DNA of 64,000 nt, taken from positions 5,483,227 to 5,547,226 of the forward strand of contig OU452232.1 in the NCBI GenBank assembly GCA_911728455.2, in the 5' to 3' direction. This DNA comes from Marthasterias glacialis (lineage: Eukaryota > Echinodermata > Asteroidea > Forcipulatida > Asteriidae). Below, in pieces: positions 1-10,210 of this stretch. A program made the position numbers and the translations under genes. Position 1 is the first letter of the stretch. Each line of letters opens with the position of its first letter. The notes under the pieces are model-generated. The model saw only the letters and a program-made list of their open reading frames with translations. It had not been told where the DNA came from and did not search any database.

Positions 1-207
1 TAGGGGGAAAAATCGTCTTTTATTCTTAGTGTCCTCTGTTGTCGACGAGAAATTATATAAAAAACTGCACATGTCATTAATGACTGTAACTAGACTAGCT
101 TCGGCGACATACAGTTCTACGCACATGCGAGTTATGCTGGTTGACCAGTGCCCTCTGTTTGCGTTTACTTACTTATGCTCTAAAAAGGGGGCGGGGCTTA
201 GGTTAAT
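1..207. other. no recognisable feature
   Basis: Nothing gene-like was recognised. The short open frame here has no conserved motif and no splice context. Confidence 0.5.
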
Positions 208-292
208 ATGAATAATTCATTATTTAGATCGATCAATGCATTGCAGACGTTTTCTGAACGTCTCCAAGACTGTGGAACAGAAAGTTGTCGAG
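208..292 (+). CDS. possible first coding exon of the VWC gene
   Basis: An ATG at 208 opens 28 codons plus one base, ending at a good donor (GAG|GTAAGC). The encoded piece ends in a Cys-rich stretch (DCGTESCR). The donor is phase 1, which matches the phase-1 acceptor of the VWC exon at 1549. No signal peptide is visible, although VWC proteins are normally secreted, so the true start may lie elsewhere. The call rests only on phase agreement and cysteine content; a chance open stretch is possible. Confidence 0.25.
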
Positions 293-865
293 GTAAGCGA
301 ATGCAAGTTTATTCAATGAAAATGTACAGGCAGGGCATGATGGAATGTTAGGCCAGACGACCGCAATCACCACACACTTTTCAACACAAAAATTTCAAAG
401 TTTTGAAGCTGAAATCCTCCAAAGAAATTGCTTTCCAAAACTGCTTGATTCCTTTGCATATTTGAAATTCTGCAAGGCTAGGTATTAATGCTCACTTTTC
501 CAACGTTGTTTATCCTTTTTTTACAGTGATTTAGGCCAACATTACAAACAAAATAACAGACGGGTGGCTACATAATAGTCATCTGATGCCGGTAGTGCAT
601 GGCTTAAAAAACCTCTTTTCAGAAGAATTATGTTAAATTATGAAACAGAGATGTGATTTAAATTAATGCCACACCATACTACTTTAAATAAAGGGGCTGA
701 TTAACTAATTCATCGCTTAATGAAAGTATAATCGACTGTTTTCGAACTCACTCTGTGTCACGGCCTATCTCTTTACACGTATTTTTTCACCAGCTGTATG
801 ACGTCATATCCGATAGGGGGTCACGTGACCGCATGTAAACATTGTCCCGCAATCGGTCTATTGAT
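293..865. other. intron-like AT-rich DNA
   Basis: No coding or repeat structure was recognised between the possible first VWC exon and the first SINE. If the VWC gene model is right, this is intron 1. Confidence 0.4.
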
Positions 866-1101
866 TCAAACTGCCTCTAGCTACCTGGCATTCTCTGTAG
901 TCTAGTTGGTAAGACATCTGCTCTACAATGGGGGGGGGGGGGTTGTGGGTTCGAATCCCACCTGAGGAAAAAATGCCTGTGTTTTTTTTTCATAGGACTC
1001 TGGAAAGTACTGAGTATACAATGCTTAACACACATCGGTGTATGGGTAAAACATTACAAATAATATTCTTTATCCCCGATGCAAAAAATAAACACCTATC
1101 A
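866..1101 (+). repeat. tRNA-derived SINE, family 1, copy 1
   Basis: The head resembles a tRNA gene: an A-box-like TAGTCTAGTTGGTAAGAC near 899 and a B-box GGTTCGAATCCCACC near 948. A poly-G run of about a dozen bases interrupts the anticodon arm. The body contains GTACTGAGTATACA and ACACATCGGTGTATGGGTAAAA and ends near CCCGATGC. The same unit recurs at 1102, 48.90 and 49.19 kb, and its 3' part forms the palindrome at 20.7 kb. Confidence 0.7.
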
Positions 1102-1285
1102 TAATGGTTGCAATACCTGCTGCTAATGGATTCGAACTGCCTCTAGCTACCGGGCAGTCTTGGTTGTCTAGTTGGTTGGAATCCCACCCAATGTGGGTTT
1201 TTTTTTGACAGGACTCGGGAAAGTACTGAGTATACTTCGCTTAACACACATCGGTGTACGGGTAAAACATTACAAATAATAGTCA
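1102..1285 (+). repeat. tRNA-derived SINE, family 1, copy 2 (internally deleted)
   Basis: It follows copy 1 head to tail and repeats the same leader (TTCGAACTGCCTCTAGCTAC) and tail. Most of the tRNA-like anticodon region is missing: the text jumps from the D-arm (TCTAGTTGG) to AATCCCACCC. It is probably a product of unequal exchange or tandem amplification rather than a separate insertion. Confidence 0.65.
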
Positions 1286-1548
1286 GGCAAGTTATTTGGG
1301 TCGGATAAGGGCCAATAAAATTGTATCTTTTTTTTTGGTACTGTGTTAAGGTGCAAAGCTTTCGGAAAAGTTCTCACTTTTTTTCACAGGTAAAAGTCAC
1401 CCCGAAACAGAAGTGCAGTAAACATCTCTTAACTTTGCTAAACTACATGTAGGAAGTCATTCTAAAAGTATAATTCAACCGGTAGTTATAAAATTGGATT
1501 GATCCTTAGTCTTAAATTGAACTTATTAAACTGTGTTGTAATGTTTAG

Positions 1549-1717
1549 GTTGTAGCAACAATGGCATTGGATATAGGAATGGTGCAGTCCTTACTGCATT
1601 CAACTGTGATGGATGTGTGTGTATCTATGGGGATGTTGTATGTGAACCAGCTAGCTGCAATCACAGAATGTTATGGTCCATATCAACCACCAGGAGAATG
1701 TTGTCCAATATGTGAAG
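1549..1717 (+). pseudogene. VWC-domain exon with one-base frameshift
   Basis: A polypyrimidine/TTTAG acceptor and a GAAG|GTAAAT donor bound the exon. Read from the acceptor, the protein has the VWC pattern: C-x4-GxxYRNG, then NCDGCVCIYGDVVCEPASC. The C-terminal half (ECYGPYQPPGECCPIC) is equally clear but lies in another frame. The exon is 169 bp, whereas a phase 1-1 exon must be a multiple of three, so a single extra base lies near 1660-1670. VWC modules occur in secreted regulators of BMP signalling and in matrix proteins. Either this is a decayed exon or the base is a sequencing error. Confidence 0.65.
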
Positions 1718-2359
1718 GTAAATCAGTTCAACTTGGGAAAGTTCATTTGACTGAGTAACATACATTCCCAACAGGAAGATACTTGATTGAGTTCCTTCTG
1801 TGGAATGTGTGGTACGATCAAGTCAAAGGTTAATTTAAATCAGTTTGTAAAGGAGAGACAACTGTACAAATTATCATTGTATCTTGTGCTTTTTTATTGA
1901 AGTTATCTTGGTATCTTGTGTTCATAAAGTGAAATTGTTGTTTTAATTCTGTCATTTTACTCCTGCTATTGTACATGTATCTGATACCAAGTTTCATTCT
2001 ACTCTTGCCATTGTACTCTTGCAAAAAATTACCTTGTTAATGTATATTGCACCATTTCAACTCACATTATCATGTTGCTTGTACATTTTGGAGTTGCCTT
2101 GCTATATTGTGTGTCCAATTTGTAGTCGCGTTATCATTGTTGTAAAATGAATTGCATTTGTATCTTATATCATGCCTCATTTTATCTTGGGCACATTTCA
2201 TTGGCATGAAATGATTTAAATGTCACTTTGAATTGGCATTTTGTATCATTAATGCTCAAGTATTCATTGTGGTATTTGTCATTTTATCTGTTGTCAGTTT
2301 TAGTCAAATCTTTTTATCTTGTGCTATTTGTAGTGACACAACTCTTGTTCCTTTGACAG
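1718..2359. other. intron-like sequence
   Basis: AT-rich, with loosely repeated phrases such as TATCTTGTG, TCATTTTA and TTGTAC about every 40-60 bases (1870-2340), suggesting an old degenerate tandem repeat. No exon was recognised. Confidence 0.4.
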
Positions 2360-2484
2360 ATTGTTTCTGTTTGGGTCAAATGATAAGAGATAGAGAAACA
2401 ATCCATCCTGTATTAGCTCCTTGTAGAACCTGTAATTGTAGGGAAAGCTTGCTTCATTACAAGATCACAATCCAATGTCCTTAA
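2360..2484 (+). CDS. second VWC-like exon, partial
   Basis: After a TTTGACAG acceptor in phase 1 the frame reads CFCLGQMIRDRETIHP, then PCRTCNCRESLLHYKITIQC, and stops at 2482-2484. The spacing C-x-C, then C-x2-C-x-C, then a late C matches the first half of a VWC module. The second half (CCPxC) is absent, so this is a truncated terminal module, an alternative exon or a relic. It lies 640 bp after the frameshifted VWC exon and shares its splice phase. Confidence 0.5.
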
Positions 2485-2889
2485 CTAGTTTATGTTGGTG
2501 ACATCATGCCAGTATTCCAAAGTCAGAATACTGGAATATAAACACACCTAGGCATTTCATTGTGGAGTGTGCACAGTGCATGTACTTACCATGCCACGCT
2601 TTGTTTCCCCTGTACAAAGATGGACAAAGGGTACTGAACTTCATGTTCTAAATCTCCCCGTTTCTGGGGGCTGTTGTGTAATTTTCAATTCCAGACCTTT
2701 AATTTTTTGTTTTGATCTGTCACTGAACAACTCAGGTGAATTAAATGTTTTAATTTTATCCAGTAAAATATGGAAGGCATAATAAAAGATTGGTACTAAT
2801 CATTTGGTATTAATTGGTATTAATGATTAATCAAGCTTAACCATATATCCATAAAGTGATCACAACAAGCTTACCTTTTAAATTTACAG

Positions 2890-2948
2890 AAAGTGAGGAA
2901 GACCCCAACCTCTGCTACAAGAGAAACACCAGTGATCAAGTCAAGTAA
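2890..2948 (+). CDS. possible last exon of the VWC gene
   Basis: A TTTACAG acceptor is followed by 18 sense codons in phase 1 (SEEDPNLCYKRNTSDQVK) and a TAA at 2946. A good donor (AAG|GTAAGT) follows at about 2969, so the exon may continue into a 3' UTR exon. A short acidic, Cys-containing tail after a VWC module is plausible, but the call rests on phase agreement alone. Confidence 0.3.
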
Positions 2949-3009
2949 GACAAGCCTACCAAGAAGGTAAGTGTTATCAATACTATGTTGTTTGTTGTAA
3001 CCACTGTCC

Positions 3010-3110
3010 TATAATCAGGTTAGCTTAGTGGTTTCATTTCCTGTCCACCCTCAGTGGATCTGGGTTCGAATCCCACTTCAGACCAGAGCCTTTCATTATC
3101 CTTATCCATT
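3010..3110 (+). repeat. tRNA-derived SINE, family 2
   Basis: An A-box-like GGTTAGCTTAGTGGTTTC and a B-box GGGTTCGAATCCCAC lie about 45 bp apart, followed by an AT-rich body. A related copy sits in the SLC17 gene at 56.13 kb. Confidence 0.6.
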
Positions 3111-3296
3111 CAAATCAATAGCCTTCAGTTTCTACATAGAGTTATGTGGATCTTCCAAGCACCAACAAGAAGTATCAAGGAAGAAGCTCCCTTTATGATC
3201 ATGTTTATTTTTCAACAAAAAATCAACAGTATATATTCCTGACCACAGCAAATTTGTCCAACTACGAATTCCTTATTAGCAATTTTTTTCTTCCAA

Positions 3297-3770
3297 TACA
3301 CCCATCCAGTAGGCCACGCCCCTTGACAAATTGACCAATCACAATGCGTGATTTTAAGGTCCGACAAATTGCCGCCATTTTGTCCGTCATAACTTTTTAA
3401 TTTGTGTATTGCTTACTACACACTTTTCGTTGACTTTACTTTTGTTTCGTATGTACAGGGCCAATTCTTTTACAAACCCGAGTTTTATCCTTAACCATGG
3501 TCAAGCAATGTTTATATTTTAATTGTAACTCTGACTCTCGATACCCTGACAAGAGAGGAAATGTACCTTTTTGGCCTTTTCCAAAACCAAACTCCAACGG
3601 AGAGAAGTGCTTTTGGTGAACATGCAACACACGGCGTGTGCATGTACCATGATGCCAGGCTTCCCACATACGTACATTGTACATGTACATCCATCATGCG
3701 GCGATCGTGACACGTTGGGTGTGGTTGCTTGGTCGTTGCTATGGTGGGCGTGGCCTACTGGATCGGTGTA
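3297..3770 (+). mobile_element. 474-bp DNA transposon with THAP fragment (copy A)
   Basis: The ends are inverted repeats of about 25 bp with one mismatch; the core is ATCCAGTAGGCCACGCCC at 3304 and its complement up to 3770. Subterminal text (ATTGACCAATCACA, GTCCGACAAA, TGCCGCCATT) recurs in the related elements at 12.82 and 29.55 kb. The interior carries the start of a THAP domain, so this is a deletion derivative of an element that encoded a THAP-type transposase. No target duplication could be fixed. Confidence 0.7.
3497..3619 (+). pseudogene. THAP domain, N-terminal fragment
   Basis: An ATG at 3497 opens 40 codons with the THAP start: Met-Val-Lys-x-Cys, x4, Cys, a basic stretch, then PFWPFPKPN and a Trp at the end. 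This fits the C-x4-C half of the C2CH zinc site, the FPK-type loop and the conserved Trp. The frame then hits TGA, and the distal Cys/His pair is not readable. THAP domains bind DNA and form the N-terminus of P-element-type transposases. The surrounding inverted repeats mark it as transposon cargo, not a host gene. Confidence 0.65.
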
Positions 3771-4759
3771 TGCTGAGCTCCAGAAGGAGATTAACAAAAA
3801 TCTCTATCAAGAAGATTGTGCCAAAGTCTCCGGTTTACATATTTTACTCGTAAAGATTAGATGTGTTAAGATTGTAAAATTAAACATATAAAATTTGAGT
3901 TTATATAGCCACAGTATATTCTTTGGATATAACTCTATACTATAGTTAAGTGGGCCTGTCAAACATAATGAAGGGAGTGTAAGTTTCACTGTAGTTCACA
4001 GTTTTCACACATAAATTGGAACTTCCATCATCAAGCACTACAAAATGATGAGAACTAGTCAGTAATACTGGAGCTGAGATGATCCCTCCTAAAATGGCGC
4101 CGAGCACAACAAGTTTTATTTCCTCCAACAGTCACGTAGCATGTACAGCGTACAGTAGTTTACCTCAGTTGGCTGTCTGATGTCGCTTGGTACAGCATAC
4201 AAAGAAACTAATGAACCATGTAGACAATGTGAGTAAAGCTCCATGTGCCATTGTTATTGGACTATATATTGGACTATGTATTATAACTCCACGGTTGTAC
4301 TGTTTGTTGAACTGGATATGAACTTTTACGAAGCAAGTTACCTTGTTGTCTGTAGGCCTATGTGTTGCACTCATACAGAGTACGCATTTGTTCTGCTGTT
4401 ATGCAAAACAGTTTTGCTTGAATGAATTTTGAACTTGCCCCAAATATTCTTTGCATTATTCTCGAAGCAATACTTTCAGCAGTAGTTGTCTGATATTTTG
4501 GCAGTGGATTTGTCTCAAGTCCCACTTTCTTCCTTCTAAGACACACATAACATGGTTCCTCTCATCTCATTTCTTTGGTCTACAATGTAGTTCATGCTCC
4601 AGCAGCTCCTCAATACATGTGTGACTGGCACAATCTCTTTATCATATTTCTGTATGTCTATATTAGTATTGCTTTACTCCATCACATGGAGAATTATTTC
4701 TGACTTCTTACAAACCCTCGTCCATTGAAATTGCACAAAAAAACCAAAACCAAACTGAT
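3771..4759. other. unannotated AT-rich DNA
   Basis: No gene, long repeat or RNA was recognised. The open frames here have no recognisable domain or splice context. Confidence 0.4.
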
Positions 4760-4817
4760 CTGTTGATAGCACTGCCATTAACACGAATGGCAGTGTTAAT
4801 GGCAGTGCTATCAACAG
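4760..4817. repeat. hairpin within a dispersed repeat
   Basis: CTGTTGATAGCACTGCCATT is followed closely by its complement AATGGCAGTGCTATCAACAG, with a short direct repeat (TGGCAGTG) inside. The right half continues into text shared with 18.50-18.56 kb (GCATTCTGGGAAACCAGTGT), so this belongs to a dispersed repeat. Confidence 0.6.
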
Positions 4818-5149
4818 ACGCACAGCATTCTGGGAAACCAGTGTTGGGTTTGCCACCCTCGCATTCCCGACCGGAAACATGGTTGAGCTTCGGTCATTGG
4901 TTAAGCATTTTCGCATGTTCGGTAATTTAGCTGCAGCTGTTCTGACCATGTAGAGGTTCGAATGCTTCTTGGGTTCCAAAGCTCAATTCACTTTCAATTT
5001 AATTTGATTTCCTTGAGAAGAAGTTGGATGCTCATGAATGTTAGTTTGACCGTTCCGGATGGTTTGCATGAATACGTGTTGCTGCAGTAAAGACTAAACA
5101 AGCACGGCGTCAAATTTGGCTGCATGCTGCTTGAACGGAGATTAATTAC
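4818..5149. other. dispersed repeat remnant
   Basis: The first part matches 18.50-18.56 kb in the same orientation. The later TTGAACGGAGATTAATTACA is close to text at 19.41 kb. No gene was seen. Confidence 0.4.
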
Positions 5150-5988
5150 AATGCTTGGCTCGCCTCACAGTACAGAGTATAAATGCACATTGAACTATTT
5201 ACTGCATGAAAACTTCCATGCAGAGTTACTGTAAATTTCTGTATTTTTTTGAGATTTTGACTGTGTGCAGGAAATTCGGCTTTACTCCAAATAAAGTGAA
5301 AAAAATCTTCCCCTCAACAAACGAATTTTCTTGTGCAATTTGTTTTGCCCCAATTTATATAGTTAGATAAAAGTTCCATATAAATTTCTCAGCCTTTAAA
5401 TACTCTGCTTGCTATGAGGTCACTTTAAACATATCCAACATGAAGATCAGTTGGTATGCCTATTTACACAGTACAATGGTTCCAATGAAGGGTTAAGTTC
5501 AATCGAGCTAGACGATCACCAACTATTGTGTTCGTCATACCATAGAGCAAGGATCAGTCTATGGTCATACACTGCACTCATAGAGTTGTATACAAGTTCC
5601 TGTACATGTTTGTCGATAATTAACTACCCAGACAACTCAGACAGGCAGCATTGCTAGCTGCGCTGATGCTTGACCTTTGACACTCAACTTCAATGCCAAC
5701 ACACAGTAGACTTGCAGTACTTAGTATGCAGTCACTGTATTGTGTAGTACTGCATTGATCAAGCGTTGATCAATCAACTGGGACATACTGTACACGTACA
5801 ACGTTGTAGGACAAGCGTGCTGCATTCCACAAGGAAATAAGACTTCATTTTGTGTACAATACAACAACGTAATAGTCCTGACAGTACTACAGACGTTACA
5901 GGGCAGTATATAGACAGTAGTTAACAGTGCTGAGGTGAGTACCTACATCATAATTTAGCTGATTCTACTTAGCACAATACTTTAGCTT

Positions 5989-6167
5989 AATAGACCTTTA
6001 TCATGGTGCGGCCATCTTGATTTTCTACCATTCAAACCAATGTAACCAAACGGGGCTGGAAGGGCAAGTAGTCTGGTTCCTTTTAGTACAATGAATATGA
6101 GTATCTATTACTGTTATTGGATACAGAGAACATGACCAAGATGGTGGCAGCATGATAAAGGTCTATT
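5989..6167. mobile_element. MITE with about 30-bp inverted ends
   Basis: AATAGACCTTTATCATGGTG continues to GGCCATCTTG, and the right end is the complement (CAAGATGGTGGCAGCATGATAAAGGTCTATT). The right arm of the inverted duplication lacks these 179 bp at the matching place (near 37.45 kb), which gives an empty site. The interior CAATGTAACCAAAC-x-GGGCTG recurs near 43.58 and 44.65 kb, so decayed relatives lie there. Confidence 0.8.
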
Positions 6168-6389
6168 GAGGCCTACATGTAGATTACATGCAAATATTAT
6201 TAATCTGTAAACAGTTTCATAAATTGTGATTTTTTCAAATGATGGAATACGCCCAATAAGGTACTGTTTTTTATAATCTTTTTGCTGTAGACTTGTAGGG
6301 ACTGAGGCCACTACAGTATTTAGTTAGACCTGCAAGTACAGAGTTTTAAGATGGATGGCTCATTCATTTGCCTGTTTTATTATGGACAC
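6168..6389. other. inverted-duplication block, non-coding
   Basis: AATATTATTAATCTGTAAAC and AGTTTCATAAATTGTGATTT match 37.38-37.44 kb in reverse complement. No coding potential was recognised. Confidence 0.55.
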
Positions 6390-6397
6390 AGCACAAG

Positions 6398-6546
6398 CAG
6401 CGGCGTGGCCAGGGGGGCCTGGGGTCACGTACCCCCCCCACCATGAATTTCCAGTGGCCCCCAGGTAGTACACCTGGCCCCCCCCCCCCCCACTGAATAA
6501 CAATGCCCCCGTGCTCCCCTAGTGAAAAAATCTGGCCTCGCCGCTG
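6398..6546. mobile_element. hAT-type MITE with 8-bp target duplication
   Basis: The ends are CAGCGGCGTGGCCAG and the complement of CAGCGGCGAGGCCAG. The element is 149 bp and is flanked on both sides by the identical octamer AGCACAAG (6390-6397 and 6547-6554). Terminal CAG and an 8-bp duplication are hallmarks of the hAT superfamily. The interior is G/C-homopolymer rich and non-coding, so it depends on a transposase elsewhere. Confidence 0.85.
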
Positions 6547-6554
6547 AGCACAAG

Positions 6555-7273
6555 GGACGTATAATCCTGCACAAACCTGATTAGTATATATACATGTATG
6601 TACATACCATGAGAAATTAAGTAAATAATAAACTACCCCAATCGAGGGCAATTCCTACACTCCAATGGAGAGTAACCATTAAAGTTAGATGTGAGTGGCT
6701 ATCAGTCACATATGGATCAAATACTCAAGTCTAGTTTAATTAGTCACTGCTAATGAAGTGAACACAAATGTTAACAAAAACCAATATTATAATTAGATTC
6801 TATGTGTAGTTCCTTACTAAAACTACATCACTCAATTCTAAACACTATAAATCGTACATGTAAATCAGTCATTCATAACTTTGAATCGGCAAATCAGCAA
6901 TACCATGTCACATCTAATCAATCATCTAATCATTTATTGTTTGAAGTGCACCGCATACATGGCAAGACTCCATACGGCCGTACAAAAAAAAAAAAAAATA
7001 CCGGTGAAGGCAAACACTTTAATATTGTTTGCTTGTCATGTATTCTGTATTCTTATAATATTGTAACACTGAATGTTGCTCTGGTATAGGGTGTTACACT
7101 TACAGGAAAGTGTGGGCCGAAACGTTGACAATGATCCCACAGTTAGAACAAGGAACCTCGGGCTCATATAACAGTATATTTTATTTAGCTAAAGCAAAGT
7201 TAACTCAACTGGAAGTGTGGTGTCGTAGAAAGACAGGAGAAGAGTAGAATGACCAAGCCAGCTCAACATGGGC
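6555..7273. other. unannotated non-coding DNA
   Basis: AT-rich with an A15-type run at 6984. No gene or repeat family was recognised, and no matching block in the right arm was found by eye. Confidence 0.35.
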
Positions 7274-7914
7274 ATATATCGTCAGCAATTTCACGAAGTG
7301 CCAAAAACTTGCAAAATCGATGAAAAACTCATTTTGATTTTTTTTGTGGTTTCGATTTAGTTGATCGTTATCTAACAATTTACGAAATTGTAGGTCTCAA
7401 AATCATCTCGTTTCTTAATTATGCTAAGATGATGAAGGGCAAAAACCCCAAGAACCCGGAATAGCGTTTTCACGAAGAGCCAAAAACTTGTTTACCAGTT
7501 TGTGGCCGTGTAGATTATACAGCTGGCACAGTGCCAATCATGAGTGCTCCGGCTTTTGCGTTTTCACGAAGAGCCAAATAGTGTTCCGGCTTTTGCGTTT
7601 TCACGAACAGCTTAAAAGTTTATACACGGCGCGCTGCACACAGACCACGTTTTGTACCGTTTTCACGAAGAGACAATCTCATTAATTAAATAATTACTCA
7701 TTAATTAAACCCGTTATGGACAAAATTGAAACTAGATTTGTTTGATTTGGGATCTCTACTTCCCTAACATGCAAAAATTTTAAAGATTGAATCGCGAATA
7801 GTCTACCTACCGGTGATTTGAAAATAAGCTTAACTTCAAACGCGGTTTTCTCCAAACATACATTTTTCGCTGCAGGGGACTTTTTGGCACTTCGTGAAAT
7901 TGCTGACGATATAT
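7274..7914. mobile_element. 641-bp MITE with 34-bp perfect inverted ends
   Basis: The left end (ATATATCGTCAGCAATTTCA, continuing to AAGTGCCAAAAA) is the exact complement of the right end at 7881-7914. Inside, the motif TTCACGAAGAGCCAAA, a near copy of the terminal repeat, recurs at about 7470, 7563, 7600 and 7661. Such subterminal repeats usually bind transposase. There is no transposase frame. The ends lie in a TATATA context, so a TA target is possible. Confidence 0.8.
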
Positions 7915-8442
7915 AAGTAGTCACTGACTTGGATGGTCAGTGGGGCGATCCACAGTTAATTAAAAAAAAAAACATAATCTTGAAAGACACTGACATGGAT
8001 GGTTCCTGGGGGTGACACACATTTATTTGGAAAACACATAAATCTAGCTTTCCGAGACAGACCGTCTAATAAGAGTATAAAACAGTGGTCTCACAAGATG
8101 GGGGGTGGTCTCCCAGCCTGCAATATCTACTCTTTTAAAGTGATGGCTTGTCAATACATGAACTTTTTTAACCAGTTGAAATCGTTGAATTCTCACAACA
8201 ACAGATGATAAATAGGGCATAAGCTCACTAGTATAGATAATTGTTAGCGCTATTTATTTCACTTGTACACATCCCAGAAACACACATCACTAAACTATTA
8301 TACCAGAGCTCATACCCCAACGCCCAAATGTTGTCATTAACAACTAAAGGGCATGACAAAGCCACCATAATATCTGATATTCCATAATCTCTTTCATTAA
8401 TTAACTTTAATCCTAATATGACCGGGGGGGGGGGGAATTTAT
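7915..8442. other. unannotated non-coding DNA
   Basis: A short direct repeat, GACACTGACATGGATGGTTC near 7984 versus CACTGACTTGGATGGTCAGT near 7922, is the only structure noticed. Confidence 0.35.
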
Positions 8443-8502
8443 GTGGAAAATTTATTTAGGGGGGGGGGCACGTACCCCCCCCCCCCCAAATAAATTTTCC
8501 AC
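8443..8502. repeat. G/C-run hairpin
   Basis: GTGGAAAATTTATTTAGGGG and its complement CCCCAAATAAATTTTCCAC flank GCACGTAC. The arms are built on homopolymer G and C runs. It may be the fused ends of a MITE. Confidence 0.55.
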
Positions 8503-9515
8503 AATCACTGCGAAATTTTCTGACTTTTCCAAAAATATATCTAGGATCATATTGACAAAAACCATTTGTTTGAATTGGGTCACACGATTTCACTGTTTTT
8601 TTTTACTTTTTGAACTAATTTCCATTTGTTTTTTTGTTTGTCTTTTTTAAATTTTTTTTTATTATGTCTGTCGTCTGGGACGAAGGTCTGAAGAAAACAA
8701 AAATGACCGATGGGTTTTTGACGGGAAGTGACCGAAGCTGACCGAAGAATAGTATTTTTGTGTAGGCTTATGTCAAGGAATCTGCATTAACCTTTACAAT
8801 GGTGGCTTTTGGACACGTCTGGGACCAAGTTCTGAAGAAAAACAAAAATGGCCGATGGGTTTTTGACGAGAATGACAAATGAACATTTGTGACAAGTCTC
8901 ATCAAATCGGTCAAACACTCTGGGAAAAACAGAGGGGGCACTATGTGCCCCCCCAAAAAAAATAATAATAATAAAACAGTCCCGATAGGGTTAACTGAAA
9001 TTCTCCATAAATTACTATGCATAGTCCCAGTGGGCTCATGTGTATTTCCAATTATCTTAAATAACCATATGTCGACCTTACACAATCCTACATATTACAT
9101 GAATCACTTTCACTTTTCTAAACTTTCTAACTTAAAAATCACCCTTTTTCTAAAGAGCATTAAAACACAAATTATCATAGCAGTGATCTATAATTTGTCA
9201 AGAATATATTAAAGTAATGGATGGGTTTCTATCACTCTAATCGACGTATGATCGACTTCGCTATCACTCATCAATACGTGTTTAGTGACTGCATCATTAT
9301 AATACGCTAAAGAGACAAAGCATCTAAACTACGGCAAAAACAGTTAATTATTGAAATAGGTAAGCTTAATAACAATGAGAAATATCAAACTTGAGAATCA
9401 CATATCATTAAAACAAACACTTAGTTTGGAAAGTATAAAATACGGCTCCTCACACTTGGGACATGAACAGTTGGTGGGATTTATGTGGGTTAGGTCACTT
9501 TAAACAGTCTTTCAA
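8503..9515. other. non-coding DNA; last part is duplication block
   Basis: A repeated phrase (AAAATGACCGATGGGTTTTTGACGGGAA at about 8700, AAAATGGCCGATGGGTTTTTGACGAGAA at about 8845) shows a decayed 145-bp tandem duplication. From about 9460 the text matches 29.0 kb in reverse complement. Confidence 0.45.
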
Positions 9516-9522
9516 TTTTAAA

Positions 9523-9977
9523 ACCCGGGTGTCAGCGAGAAGGTTAAAAAATAGTCCATATGTTACCAAATATGGTCATAATTATTTTTTCAATGGGCCA
9601 ATAAGGCCAAGATTCCATGTAATCCTCACCCCTGGTATACCCCACAAGCCTGTGGACTCCCATTGGCCAGACCCTAACCACTGCAGAGTAAGGAGTGTTG
9701 AAAGACAGCAGCCACCTGTCTCAGTGTAGTAATTGATTGACCCTGTGCTAAGGATCCTTGGCACAGGGCGGTATGCAATTTGTGAAAACAGCTTGTGCGG
9801 CACGTGGATCTTAAATAACACAAGTCTAAGTCTTCGCTGGCACTCCAATTCACCCCCACAGTGATTTTTAATGGCTTTGGGCTTGCAGGGTGGGTTATTG
9901 ACCTTAAAGACAGGGCGGACGAAATTTTAACCACATGGATCCAGCAAAGTTTTTGATTAATGGGGCTGCTCCGAGGG
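9523..9977. mobile_element. 455-bp insertion with 7-bp target duplication
   Basis: TTTTAAA flanks the segment on both sides (9516-9522, 9978-9984). The right arm near 29.0 kb carries a single TTTTAAA and no insert, giving a clean filled/empty site pair. The ends (CCCGGGTGTCAGC and the complement of GGCTGCTCCGAGGG) are only weakly inverted. No coding frame or recognised family is present, so this is an unclassified non-autonomous element. Confidence 0.7.
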
Positions 9978-10210
9978 TTTTAAACAGACCTACAGTGTGT
10001 GTTTGATGTCAGTATGTTTTTCCATTTTAAAATTTCCCACCACCATAGTGAGCTCAGTACACATGTATGTAAGAAACCTCTTACTCAACGTACAGTGCAT
10101 TTTTTGTTTTGCAAAATATAGACTGAAAGTGGTTATTGTACAAACTGGATGAACATTGTTTGATTTCATAACACAATATCTTTGCTCTTTGACATTAATT
10201 TCCAGACAAA

